Shown here: piece by piece, positions 6,856 to 12,946 of the stretch | Layout: every line of letters starts with the position of its first letter | Numbering within the stretch: the stretch's first letter is position 1 | Assembly (NCBI GenBank): GCA_025966295.1 | Contig: JAOPVD010000216.1 | Span: forward strand, 1-14,811 | Reading direction: 5' to 3' | Length of the DNA: 14,811 nucleotides | DNA from: Frankiales bacterium | GTDB taxonomy: Bacteria > Actinomycetota > Actinomycetes > Mycobacteriales > SCTD01 | Translations under genes and position numbers: made by a program | The notes under the pieces: generated by a model | What the model was told of the DNA's origin: nothing | The model's database searches: none | What the model saw: the letters and a program-made list of their open reading frames with translations, nothing else

Positions 6856-6969
6856 GACGGAACTCCCTCTGGTGCGCTGAGCACGAAGTTGTCACGCGCG
6901 GCGCGGGCCTTGGCACCTCTGTCTGTAGGAACTCCACGCCGCCCCTTGCTACAAGCCGACAGTCGCCCG
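6856..6969. promoter_or_regulatory. Divergent promoter/operator region between oxidase and pucR-type gene
   Basis: About 114 bases lie between the two divergent starts, with the exact right end depending on the regulator start. Visible elements are the Shine-Dalgarno for the oxidase gene (6863-6867), a direct repeat GGAACTCC at 6859-6866 and 6928-6935, a small dyad GTGC-GCTGA-GCAC at 6872-6884, and the palindrome CTTG-CTA-CAAG at 6945-6955. The core TTG-N3-CAA of the last one recurs in the gap between the two oxidase genes. No clear -10/-35 pair was recognised on either strand. PucR-family proteins usually act on such divergent regions. Confidence 0.5.
6946..6954. promoter_or_regulatory. TTG-N3-CAA palindrome, candidate operator copy 1
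   Basis: TTGCTACAA, extended by one paired base on each side to CTTGCTACAAG (6945-6955). It sits just before the likely start codons of the PucR-type regulator. The only other copy found by eye in the window is at 5486-5494, in the other non-coding gap of the same cluster. Confidence 0.4.
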
Positions 6970-8220
6970 GTGCACCATGTGCGGGTGCTGAGCGAACTGC
7001 AGGCCCTGGCCGAGGGGCTGGCGACCCGGCTGGACCGTGGCGTCGCGATCGACGACCAGCGGTTGCGGCTGCTGGTGCACACCGCCCATCACGGTCCGGT
7101 CGACGAGGCCCGGCTCGAGTCGATCATGAGGCTGCAGGCCCTGCCGGAGACGGTGGCCTGGGTGTTGAGCCTGGGCATCGACCGCACCGCCGAGCCGGTC
7201 CTGCGGGTGCCGGCCAACCCGGCGCTCGCGTCGCTGGCCCGGGTGTGCGCCCCGCTGCGGCTGGGCGCGGAGCTGCTGGGCTACCTGTGGCTCATCGACG
7301 CCGACGAGTCGCTCACCGAGGCGGAGCTCGGCATCGTCGCCGAGACGGCCCGCTCGGCGGCGCTCGTGGTGCAGCGCGAGCGGCTGCTGGACGATCTCGA
7401 GGCCGGCCGGCAGCGGGAGGCGATGCGGGACCTGCTGGCCGACGACCAGTCGGTGCGCAGCGCAGCGGCGGAGGCGCTCGCGACCGCGGTGGAGCCGCAC
7501 GCCGGGCGCGCCAGCGTGGTCGTCCTCCAGGTACCGGAGGTCCCGGACCGGACCGCGCAGGAGGTGGTCGCCGCGGTCGACGACGCGCTGGACCGCGCCG
7601 CCCGGCGGCTGGTGCCACGGCGCTGCCTGCGCCTGGCCCGGGTGGACCACGGCGTGCTCGTGGTGCCGTCGGCGAGCAACCGGCGCGGACTGGCGCTGGA
7701 GGTGGCCGTGATGGCCCGCGCTGAGCTGGCACGGGTCCTGGACGTCACCGACCTGCGCAGCGGCATCGGTGACGAGGTGGCCGATCACGTCGAGCTGCTC
7801 AGCAGCTACCGGCAGGCCCAGAGCGCGCTGCGGGTCGCGCAGATCGTCCCGGGGTTCGGCCCGGACGTGGCCTGGTCCGAGCTGGGTGTCTACCGGGTGC
7901 TCGTGCACCTGCCGCTCGAGGCGCTCCCGCAGGACGCGGTGCCGCCGCGGCTGCTGGGGCTGCTCGACTCCGCGAGCGGCCGCGAGCTGGTCCGCACCGT
8001 CGAGGTCTTCCTCGACCAGGCCGCCGACATCCGTTCGACCGCGGCCACCCTGTCGGTGCACCGGACGAGCCTGTACTACCGGCTGTCCCGGTTCACCGAG
8101 CTGACCGGCCTGGACCTGCACGACGGCAAGGACCGGCTCTCGGTGCACCTCGGGCTCAAGCTGGCCCGGCTGTCCGGCATGTACGCCGAGAGCAGCCGGG
8201 CCAGACCGCGCGCCCGCTAG
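6970..8220 (+). CDS. PucR-family transcriptional regulator
   Basis: About 416 residues with the actinobacterial PucR architecture. The N-terminal sensory region (about 1-150) contains LPRV-type text such as ARVCAPLRLGAELLGYLWL and SLTEAELGI, typical of the GAF-like input of this family. A central GGDEF-like region follows. The C-terminal HTH_30 domain has TVEVFLDQAADIRSTAATLS, then VHRTSLYYRLSRFTELTGLDL, with the usual helix-turn-helix just before the C terminus. Regulators of this family control purine, amine or amino-acid catabolism in response to a small molecule. Its divergent position suggests it regulates the oxidase/ABC operon. The start is uncertain: in-frame GTG codons at 6970, 6979 and 6985 and TTG codons at 6889 and 6946 all lack a good Shine-Dalgarno, and translation may be leaderless. 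The TAG stop overlaps that of secDF. Confidence 0.9.
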   Translation: MHHVRVLSELQALAEGLATRLDRGVAIDDQRLRLLVHTAHHGPVDEARLESIMRLQALPETVAWVLSLGIDRTAEPVLRVPANPALASLARVCAPLRLGAELLGYLWLIDADESLTEAELGIVAETARSAALVVQRERLLDDLEAGRQREAMRDLLADDQSVRSAAAEALATAVEPHAGRASVVVLQVPEVPDRTAQEVVAAVDDALDRAARRLVPRRCLRLARVDHGVLVVPSASNRRGLALEVAVMARAELARVLDVTDLRSGIGDEVADHVELLSSYRQAQSALRVAQIVPGFGPDVAWSELGVYRVLVHLPLEALPQDAVPPRLLGLLDSASGRELVRTVEVFLDQAADIRSTAATLSVHRTSLYYRLSRFTELTGLDLHDGKDRLSVHLGLKLARLSGMYAESSRARPRAR

Positions 8221-10529
8221 ACCACCGCGCCGTACCCGGGCTCGGGCCGGCCGGTCCGGGCGGCCGACGACGGCCTGCCCTTGGGCAGCGGTGGCGCCGC
8301 CTTGCTGCGCCGCTCCAGGAGCAGCAGCAGCGGGGTGGCGGTGAAGGCCGAGGAGTACGTCCCGACGATCAGGCCGATGAGCATGGCCAGCGCGAAGTCG
8401 GTGAGTGAGTCGCCGCCCAGCACCGTCAGCGCCGCCAGGATGAACATCGCCCCGATGCCCGTGTTCACGGTGCGCGGCGCGGTGGCCAGCACGGCGTCGT
8501 TCGCCACCTCCGGCAGCGGTCGTTTCCGCTTGGCGGCCCAGGTCTCCCGGATCCGGTCCAGCGTCACGATGCTGTCGTTGATGGACACCCCGATGATCGT
8601 CAGCGCGGCGGCCAGGAAGATGCCGTCGATCGGCTTGCCCAGCCAGGCGAAGGCACCCACCACGAACAGCACGTCGTGGAACATCGCCGTCACCGCAGCC
8701 GCCGCGAACGTCCACCGGAACCGCACCGCCAGGTAGGCCAGCTGTGCGAGCAACGCGATGCCGAGCGCCAGCAGGGCCTTGTTGCGCAGCTCGTTGCCGA
8801 GCGTCGGCCCGATCAGCTCGTCGCGCTTCTCCGCGACCTCACCACCGAGCGGCTTCAGGGCCGCGGTGATCTTGTCCTGCTCGTCGTCGGTGAGCGTGCC
8901 GGAGCGGACCGTGATGTCGCCGTCGCCGGACGCCTGCACCACCGACTGCGGGAAGCCGGCGTCGCCGACCGCCTTGCGGGCCTGGTCGATGTCCACCGCC
9001 TGCGTCGTCGAGTACTCGACCAGCCGGCCGCCGGTGAACTCGACGCCGAGGTTCAGCCCGCGCACGAAGATGCCGGCGACGGCCACCAGGACCGCGACCG
9101 CCGAGATGCCCAGCCACAGCCGGCTCCGGCTCATCAGGTCGGGGTTGCGGCGGCGCAGCAGCTCGCGGAACCGGCCGAGGCTGGCCAGCCCGGTGATGCG
9201 CGGGTGCTTGAGGACGAGCTGCCGCTTCACGGCGAACTCGGCGAGCACCCGGCCGACGACGAGCGCGGACACCATCGAGGCCAGAACACCGATGCACAGG
9301 GTGATCCCGAAGCCGCGGACCGGCCCGGAGGCGAGCTGGAACAGCAGCCCGGCCGCCAGCAGGGTGGTGGCGTTGGAGTCGGCGATGGCGCTCCAGGCGT
9401 TCCGGAACCCGGCGGTCAGTGCGCCCCGCATGCCGCGCTTGTGACCCTCGGCGTACTCCTCCCGGGCACGTTCGAAGACCAGCACGTTGGCGTCGATCGC
9501 GAGACCTGCCGACAGCAGCAGCCCGGCGAGGCCGGGGAGCGTGAGGGTGGCGCCCAGGCCGACGAGGGCGCCGTACGAGATGACCCCGTAGGAGGCGAGG
9601 GCGACGCTGGCCAGGAAGCCCATGAGGCGGTAGACCACGATGAGGAACAGGGCCGTCAGGCCCAGGCCGATCACGGCCGCCTTCTTGCTGGCGGTGATGG
9701 CGTCGGCGCCGAGGGTCGGGCCGACGGTCCGCTGGTCGATCACCTCGACCGGCACCGGCAGCGCGCCGCCCTTGATGAGGGCCGCGAGGTCAGCGGACTC
9801 GGCCTGGCTGAAGCTGCCGGTGATCTGGGTGGAGCCGCCCTGGATGCCGACGTTGCAGGCGATCGACGGGTCGACCTGGGGCGAGGAGATCACCTCCCCG
9901 TCGAGGACGATCGCGACGCGGCGCTGCGGGTCCCCGGCGGGCGCGCACGCCGCCTGGCCGGTCAGCTTCGCCCAGGCGCGGTCGCCCGCGCCGTTGAAGC
10001 CGATGTCGACCGACCAGGAGGTGCCGAACTGGTCCAGGTTGGCGGTGGCGTCCTTGACGCCCTCGCCGGTCATGGCGGCGCCGGCCAGCTGCAGCTGCTC
10101 ACCCCCCTCGGACAGCGTGAGCGGCTTGGAGGTGTCGAGGGTCGCCGCGTCCACCGGGGCGGGGGCGGTGGTCTGCGGGGTGGACACGTTGACGGCGTGG
10201 AAGGTCAGCTGCGCGGTCCGGCCGATGGCGGCGGCGGCCTCCTTGGGGTCCTGGACCCCCGGGAGCTCGACGATGATGCGCTTCTCGCCCGCGCGGGCCA
10301 GGGTCGGCTCGCTGACTCCGAGGGCGTCGACGCGGCGGCGCAGCACCTCCAGGGCGCGGTCGGTCGCCTCGGCGTTGGCCTTGACGGTCGGTGAGTCGCG
10401 GGCCTCCAGGACGATCTGTGTGCCGCCGCGCAGGTCGAGGCCGAGCTGCGGCGGCTTGGTGATGCTGAAGAAGAGGGACAGGGACAGCACGGCGAGCGCG
10501 AGCAGGCCGCGGACCAACGATCCGGACAA
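8217..10529 (-). CDS. secDF: Fused SecD-SecF protein translocase subunit
   Basis: A 770-residue fusion of SecD (about 1-440) and SecF (about 460-745). The SecD half begins with one membrane helix and GLDLRGGTQIVLE at 30-42, then the periplasmic P1 region, then five helices from about 283. It contains GLAIDANVLVFERAREEY with Asp346 at the proton-path position, and DSNATT. The SecF half has LNLGVEFTGGRLVEY at 492-506 and, in its membrane part, SINDSIVTLDRIRET with Asp652 matching the second essential Asp. The protein uses proton-motive force to pull exported proteins through SecYEG. The start is TTG at 10529, supported by GGAG five bases upstream (10535-10538). No yajC or separate secD/secF is nearby, so this is probably an additional fused copy such as is known in Streptomyces coelicolor. 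The C-terminal tail is basic and proline-rich. Confidence 0.93.
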   Translation of the reverse strand: MSGSLVRGLLALAVLSLSLFFSITKPPQLGLDLRGGTQIVLEARDSPTVKANAEATDRALEVLRRRVDALGVSEPTLARAGEKRIIVELPGVQDPKEAAAAIGRTAQLTFHAVNVSTPQTTAPAPVDAATLDTSKPLTLSEGGEQLQLAGAAMTGEGVKDATANLDQFGTSWSVDIGFNGAGDRAWAKLTGQAACAPAGDPQRRVAIVLDGEVISSPQVDPSIACNVGIQGGSTQITGSFSQAESADLAALIKGGALPVPVEVIDQRTVGPTLGADAITASKKAAVIGLGLTALFLIVVYRLMGFLASVALASYGVISYGALVGLGATLTLPGLAGLLLSAGLAIDANVLVFERAREEYAEGHKRGMRGALTAGFRNAWSAIADSNATTLLAAGLLFQLASGPVRGFGITLCIGVLASMVSALVVGRVLAEFAVKRQLVLKHPRITGLASLGRFRELLRRRNPDLMSRSRLWLGISAVAVLVAVAGIFVRGLNLGVEFTGGRLVEYSTTQAVDIDQARKAVGDAGFPQSVVQASGDGDITVRSGTLTDDEQDKITAALKPLGGEVAEKRDELIGPTLGNELRNKALLALGIALLAQLAYLAVRFRWTFAAAAVTAMFHDVLFVVGAFAWLGKPIDGIFLAAALTIIGVSINDSIVTLDRIRETWAAKRKRPLPEVANDAVLATAPRTVNTGIGAMFILAALTVLGGDSLTDFALAMLIGLIVGTYSSAFTATPLLLLLERRSKAAPPLPKGRPSSAARTGRPEPGYGAVV

Positions 10530-10547
10530 GGGGTCTCCGACAGGGAG

Positions 10548-10574
10548 GCACGCCGCGCCTCAGGCGCGGCGTGC
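10548..10574. repeat. Perfect 13-bp inverted repeat upstream of secDF (hairpin or operator)
   Basis: GCACGCCGCGCCT at 10548-10560, one central base, and its exact reverse complement at 10562-10574. It lies between the stop of the small exported protein (10588) and the secDF Shine-Dalgarno (10535-10538). In RNA it would form a very stable hairpin, although a 1-base loop must open by one or more pairs. There is no U-tract. It may terminate most transcripts of the upstream gene, protect the secDF 5' end after processing, or bind a dimeric regulator. Confidence 0.65.
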
Positions 10575-10587
10575 AGGGGCAGGACGC

Positions 10588-10974
10588 TCAGGTACCTGCG
10601 GAGAACGGGGGCGACCGGCCGGTCGGGGCAGCCGTGACCAGGCCGGCGGGGGCGGTGCCGGGCGGCCGTGGCAGCTGGACCAGCAGCAGCGGTGCCGACA
10701 GTGCGGGGTGGCCCGGGGTGACGCCGCTCGGGGGCTGCGGCGGGCTCGGGTGCGTGCTCTGGCCGGCTGCGGTCAGGGCCTGCTGGTGCGCGGGCACGGC
10801 CCGGCGGTGCACCGTGGTGCTGGTACCCCCGACGGTGGCCACGGACGCGCTGGCGCGGTGGCCGGCGGCGGTCAGGGTGGTGGCTGCGGAGGCCGGGGTG
10901 ACGCCGAGGGAGGCCAGCGCGACGATGAGCAGCAGGAGCAGGCGGGCGCGCGCACGCGAGCGTGGAGCCGTCAC
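10588..10974 (-). CDS. Small proline-rich exported protein of unknown function
   Basis: A 128-residue protein not recognised as any family. Residues 1-11 are basic, 11-26 are strongly hydrophobic (run of five Leu), and PASA at 27-30 gives an Ala-X-Ala signal peptidase I site before ATTLT. The mature part of about 98 residues is rich in Ala, Pro, Ser and Thr, has no Cys and no obvious second membrane segment (a short LLLVQL lies near 96-101), and reads like a disordered secreted or wall-associated protein. GTG at 10974 is chosen because GGAAGG sits seven bases upstream (10982-10987) and the signal peptide begins right after it. Third codon positions are almost all G or C, supporting coding. 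It precedes secDF on the same strand across 58 bases containing a perfect palindrome. The call as exported is good; the role is unknown. Confidence 0.65.
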   Translation of the reverse strand: MTAPRSRARARLLLLLIVALASLGVTPASAATTLTAAGHRASASVATVGGTSTTVHRRAVPAHQQALTAAGQSTHPSPPQPPSGVTPGHPALSAPLLLVQLPRPPGTAPAGLVTAAPTGRSPPFSAGT

Positions 10975-11042
10975 GTCCTGCCCTTCCGCTCGCCGGTCCG
11001 TCCCGCAAGGCAACGCCTTCGGAGCCGCCAGCCTTCCACACC

Positions 11043-11741
11043 TCACCTGCTGAGGCCGGCCACCAGGTTGATCATCACGGCGATGATGACAGCCCCGAAC
11101 AGGTAGGACACCAGCATGTGCCCGAGCGCGAGCCGGCGCATCCAGGGCGTCTGGAGGTCGGTGTCGGAGACCTGGAACGTCATCCCGACGGTGAACGACA
11201 GGTAGGCGAAGTCGCTCCACCTCGGCGGGCCGTCGGCGTTGAAGTCGATGCCGCCGTCCTCGCCACCGAAGTACAGCCGGGCGTACCTGGCGGTGAACAC
11301 GGTGTGGACGAGGAACCAGGAGCTCACCACCGAGGCCACGGCCAGCGCCACGTGCAGCGCCTTCGCGAAGCCCTGGCTGTGCGCGGCGTCGGCGATGGCG
11401 AACGCCACCGCGACCAGGCTGGCGACCGAGGCGATGAGCAGGATCAGGTCCGCCAGCGCCCGGGTGGGGTCCTGCTTCTCGGCGGCGCGGGCGGTGTCCT
11501 GCGGGTCCAGGCCCCAGCTGAGCCGCCAGACCACGACGACGTAGACCAGCGCGGCGACGTCCCAGCCCAGGAGCGCGCCGTACGCGCCGTTGACCGCGGT
11601 GCCGACGGCGGTGCCGACGCCGACCGCCGTACCGATGAGTGCGGCCAGGGAGACCAGCTGCAGCGCGCTGGGCTCGCGCGCAGGCCGCCGGGCGCGCACG
11701 TCCTCGACGGCGCGCCGGTCAGGTCGAGCCGGGGACCACAT
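11043..11741 (-). CDS. DUF1345 family integral membrane protein
   Basis: A 232-residue protein with hydrophobic segments at about 27-50, 56-73, 97-118, 128-149 and 206-229. The C-terminal half carries the family hallmark: VHTVFTARYARLYF at 145-158, GGIDFNADGPP, then DFAYLSFTVGMTFQVSD at 177-193 and VAGL near the end. DUF1345 proteins are widespread, with no established biochemical role. The FTVGMTFQVSD stretch resembles the pore-loop region of two-TM channel proteins only superficially. The ATG at 11741 abuts a hairpin at 11742-11762 whose loop holds the only purine-rich Shine-Dalgarno-like bases. It is 41 bases downstream of the nitrilase-superfamily gene on the same strand. Confidence 0.85.
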   Translation of the reverse strand: MWSPARPDRRAVEDVRARRPAREPSALQLVSLAALIGTAVGVGTAVGTAVNGAYGALLGWDVAALVYVVVVWRLSWGLDPQDTARAAEKQDPTRALADLILLIASVASLVAVAFAIADAAHSQGFAKALHVALAVASVVSSWFLVHTVFTARYARLYFGGEDGGIDFNADGPPRWSDFAYLSFTVGMTFQVSDTDLQTPWMRRLALGHMLVSYLFGAVIIAVMINLVAGLSR

Positions 11742-11762
11742 GCCGGGCCGTTCCCGCCCGGC
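11742..11762 (-). promoter_or_regulatory. Hairpin directly abutting the DUF1345 start codon
   Basis: On the mRNA strand GCCGGGC, loop GGGAACG, GCCCGGC, then ATG with no gap. The 7-bp all-GC stem would occlude the start region and places the Shine-Dalgarno-like GGGAA in the loop. It could equally be the terminator of the upstream amidohydrolase gene (stop at 11783), although its position touching the start codon is unusual for that. Confidence 0.45.
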
Positions 11763-11782
11763 CCCGGCTCACTCCCCGTTGA

Positions 11783-12727
11783 TCAAGGCGGGGTACGGCG
11801 GCGCTGGTGCCGGGCGTACCAGCGGCGGCCGTGCCAGCGCTGCTGGTGCCACGCGAACCGCGGCAGCGGCCCGGGAGGCGTGAGCCAGTACGCGTCCGGC
11901 GGCGGCTGCGGGGTGGCCCGCAGCAGGGGCAGGTCGGCGACGACCACCTGGGCCTCCGGGCCGTGCGCCACGGCGAGCGGTGTCCCGTCGGCGGCCCAGA
12001 TCCCGGTCGCCGGCTCGAACGTCCCGCGGTACTGCAGCGGCCACAGCCCCGGCATCGGGCAGGCCAGCGCCCCGCTGTGCGAGGCGTGCACGATCGGGGC
12101 GCCGACGTGCCGGGCGAAGCAGGCGGGGGTCGCGAGCGCGCGCGTCCGGTTGGCCGCCTCCCAGGCGTCGAACAGCCGGTGCGGGTGCCACCGCGGCGCG
12201 CTCCACCAGCCGCTGCCGCCGAGGACCAGGTCGACCTTGCCGGCCAGCCGGTGCACGGTCCGGCTGCGGGTCAGCTCCCAGCAGACCGCCAGCCCGACTG
12301 CGGTGCCGTCGAGGTCGACGAGGCCGTCGTCGCTGCCGCCGACGTAGAGGGCGTTCTCCCACATGGTGGGCAGGTCCTTGTCGTGCCGGGCCCGGATGCC
12401 GGTGCGGTCCACAGCCAGGACGGCGTTGCGGACGTCACCGTCGGGGTCGCGGACCAGCAGGCTGCCGGTGAGCAGCACGTCGTGGCTGCGGGCCCAGTCG
12501 CAGAGCGCCTGCACCGCCGGCCCGTCGAGCGGCTGCGCGGCCGCCGCCACCTCGGGCAGGAAGGCCACCCCGGAGGTGAAGAACTCCGGCAGCGCGACCA
12601 CCGTGGCGCCGTCCCGCGCCGCCCGTGCGACCGCCGCGGCGGCGAGCTCGAGGTTGGCGTCGACGTCGCCGAGCACGGCTTGCAGCTGGACGGCAGCCAC
12701 CCGCCGTACGTCGGTCCCCTGGGGCAT
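11783..12727 (-). CDS. Nitrilase-superfamily carbon-nitrogen hydrolase
   Basis: A 314-residue amidohydrolase with the complete Glu-Lys-Cys triad: Glu48 in LPEFFTSG, Lys117 in HDKDLP, Cys149 in VCWELTRSR. VAAVQLQAVLGDVDANLE near the N terminus is the typical first strand and helix of the fold. Members hydrolyse amides or nitriles to acids and ammonia, or carbamoyl groups. The large aromatic and Trp-rich region around GSGWWSAPRWHPH at 171-183 points to a branch other than plain omega-amidase, and the substrate is unknown. The C terminus after about 265 is Pro-, Trp- and Arg-rich and appears to be an added tail. ATG 12727 is the only plausible start; its best Shine-Dalgarno (GGGAG) is 14 bases away, so initiation may depend on coupling to the 36-codon gene ending at 12762. 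Confidence 0.88.
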   Translation of the reverse strand: MPQGTDVRRVAAVQLQAVLGDVDANLELAAAAVARAARDGATVVALPEFFTSGVAFLPEVAAAAQPLDGPAVQALCDWARSHDVLLTGSLLVRDPDGDVRNAVLAVDRTGIRARHDKDLPTMWENALYVGGSDDGLVDLDGTAVGLAVCWELTRSRTVHRLAGKVDLVLGGSGWWSAPRWHPHRLFDAWEAANRTRALATPACFARHVGAPIVHASHSGALACPMPGLWPLQYRGTFEPATGIWAADGTPLAVAHGPEAQVVVADLPLLRATPQPPPDAYWLTPPGPLPRFAWHQQRWHGRRWYARHQRRRTPP

Positions 12728-12761
12728 GTCGTTGACAGTAGCTCCCGGGATGTAAAGCAGG

Positions 12762-12872
12762 TCAGGCGGCCACGGCGGCGCTGGCCACCAGGGTGTGGAC
12801 GACCTTGACAGCGAGGGCGACGAGGAGCTGGAGGGCGACCTCGGCGGCCAGGGCGATGAGGAACTCAAGCAT
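12762..12872 (-). CDS. 36-residue hydrophobic micropeptide, unknown function
   Basis: An ATG at 12872 opens 36 codons ending in TGA. GGGAG lies seven bases upstream (12880-12884), better than for most genes here, and all but two codons end in G or C, the bias of the real genes. The product is an Ala/Leu/Val-rich helix spanning nearly its whole length, with polar residues Glu3, Glu11, Gln15, Lys23, His26 and Thr27. Gln15, His26, Glu11 and Lys23 fall on one helical face, as in small membrane proteins that pack against larger ones. No family is recognised. It lies 71 bases after a P-type ATPase and 34 bases before an amidohydrolase on the same strand. A regulator or accessory of the ATPase, by analogy with KdpF, is a hypothesis. 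A hydrophobic toxin-like peptide or a leader peptide coupling the amidohydrolase are alternatives. Confidence 0.6.
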   Translation of the reverse strand: MLEFLIALAAEVALQLLVALAVKVVHTLVASAAVAA

Positions 12873-12904
12873 CGGACTGCTCCCGACAGGCGTACGGCTG
12901 GGTG

Positions 12905-12946
12905 TGACGTACTGACAGTGCGTGACGGAGTTGACGCGCAGCGTCA
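12905..12946 (-). promoter_or_regulatory. Repeated TGAC/GTCA elements with a TGACGC dyad ahead of the micropeptide gene
   Basis: On the + strand TGAC occurs at 12905, 12913, 12923 and 12932, spaced 8, 10 and 9 bases. The last belongs to the dyad TGACGC-gca-GCGTCA (12932-12946), which overlaps the ATPase stop codon. Read on the mRNA strand this is a run of four GTCA half-sites before the micropeptide Shine-Dalgarno. It resembles tandem binding sites for a response regulator or a dimeric repressor; the dyad alone could be a weak terminator of the ATPase transcript. Confidence 0.35.

Noticed and set aside
6889..6969. TTG at 6889 as start of the PucR-type regulator
   Set aside because: It has no Shine-Dalgarno, would run the coding region through the palindrome at 6945-6955, and adds residues without family similarity. 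GTG at 6970-6985 is preferred, though not proven.
6949..8715. 588-codon - strand open frame opposite the PucR-type gene
   Set aside because: It spans two genes in opposite directions and reads as His/Arg/Gln/Gly low-complexity, typical of antisense frames in GC-rich DNA.
8676..10394. 572-codon open frame on the + strand opposite secDF
   Set aside because: It is the GC-rich antisense shadow of secDF. The translation is low-complexity and rich in Gly, Arg, Asp and Gln, with no domain; the - strand reading has all SecD/SecF motifs.
11007..11019. AAGGC-AAC-GCCTT hairpin between the DUF1345 gene and the exported-protein gene
   Set aside because: Only five base pairs with no U-tract, too short to call a terminator in DNA of this composition.
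12728..12868. N-terminal extension of the amidohydrolase frame up to 12868
   Set aside because: The extension is a Ser/Pro-rich reading overlapping the micropeptide gene. Family similarity begins at ATG 12727.
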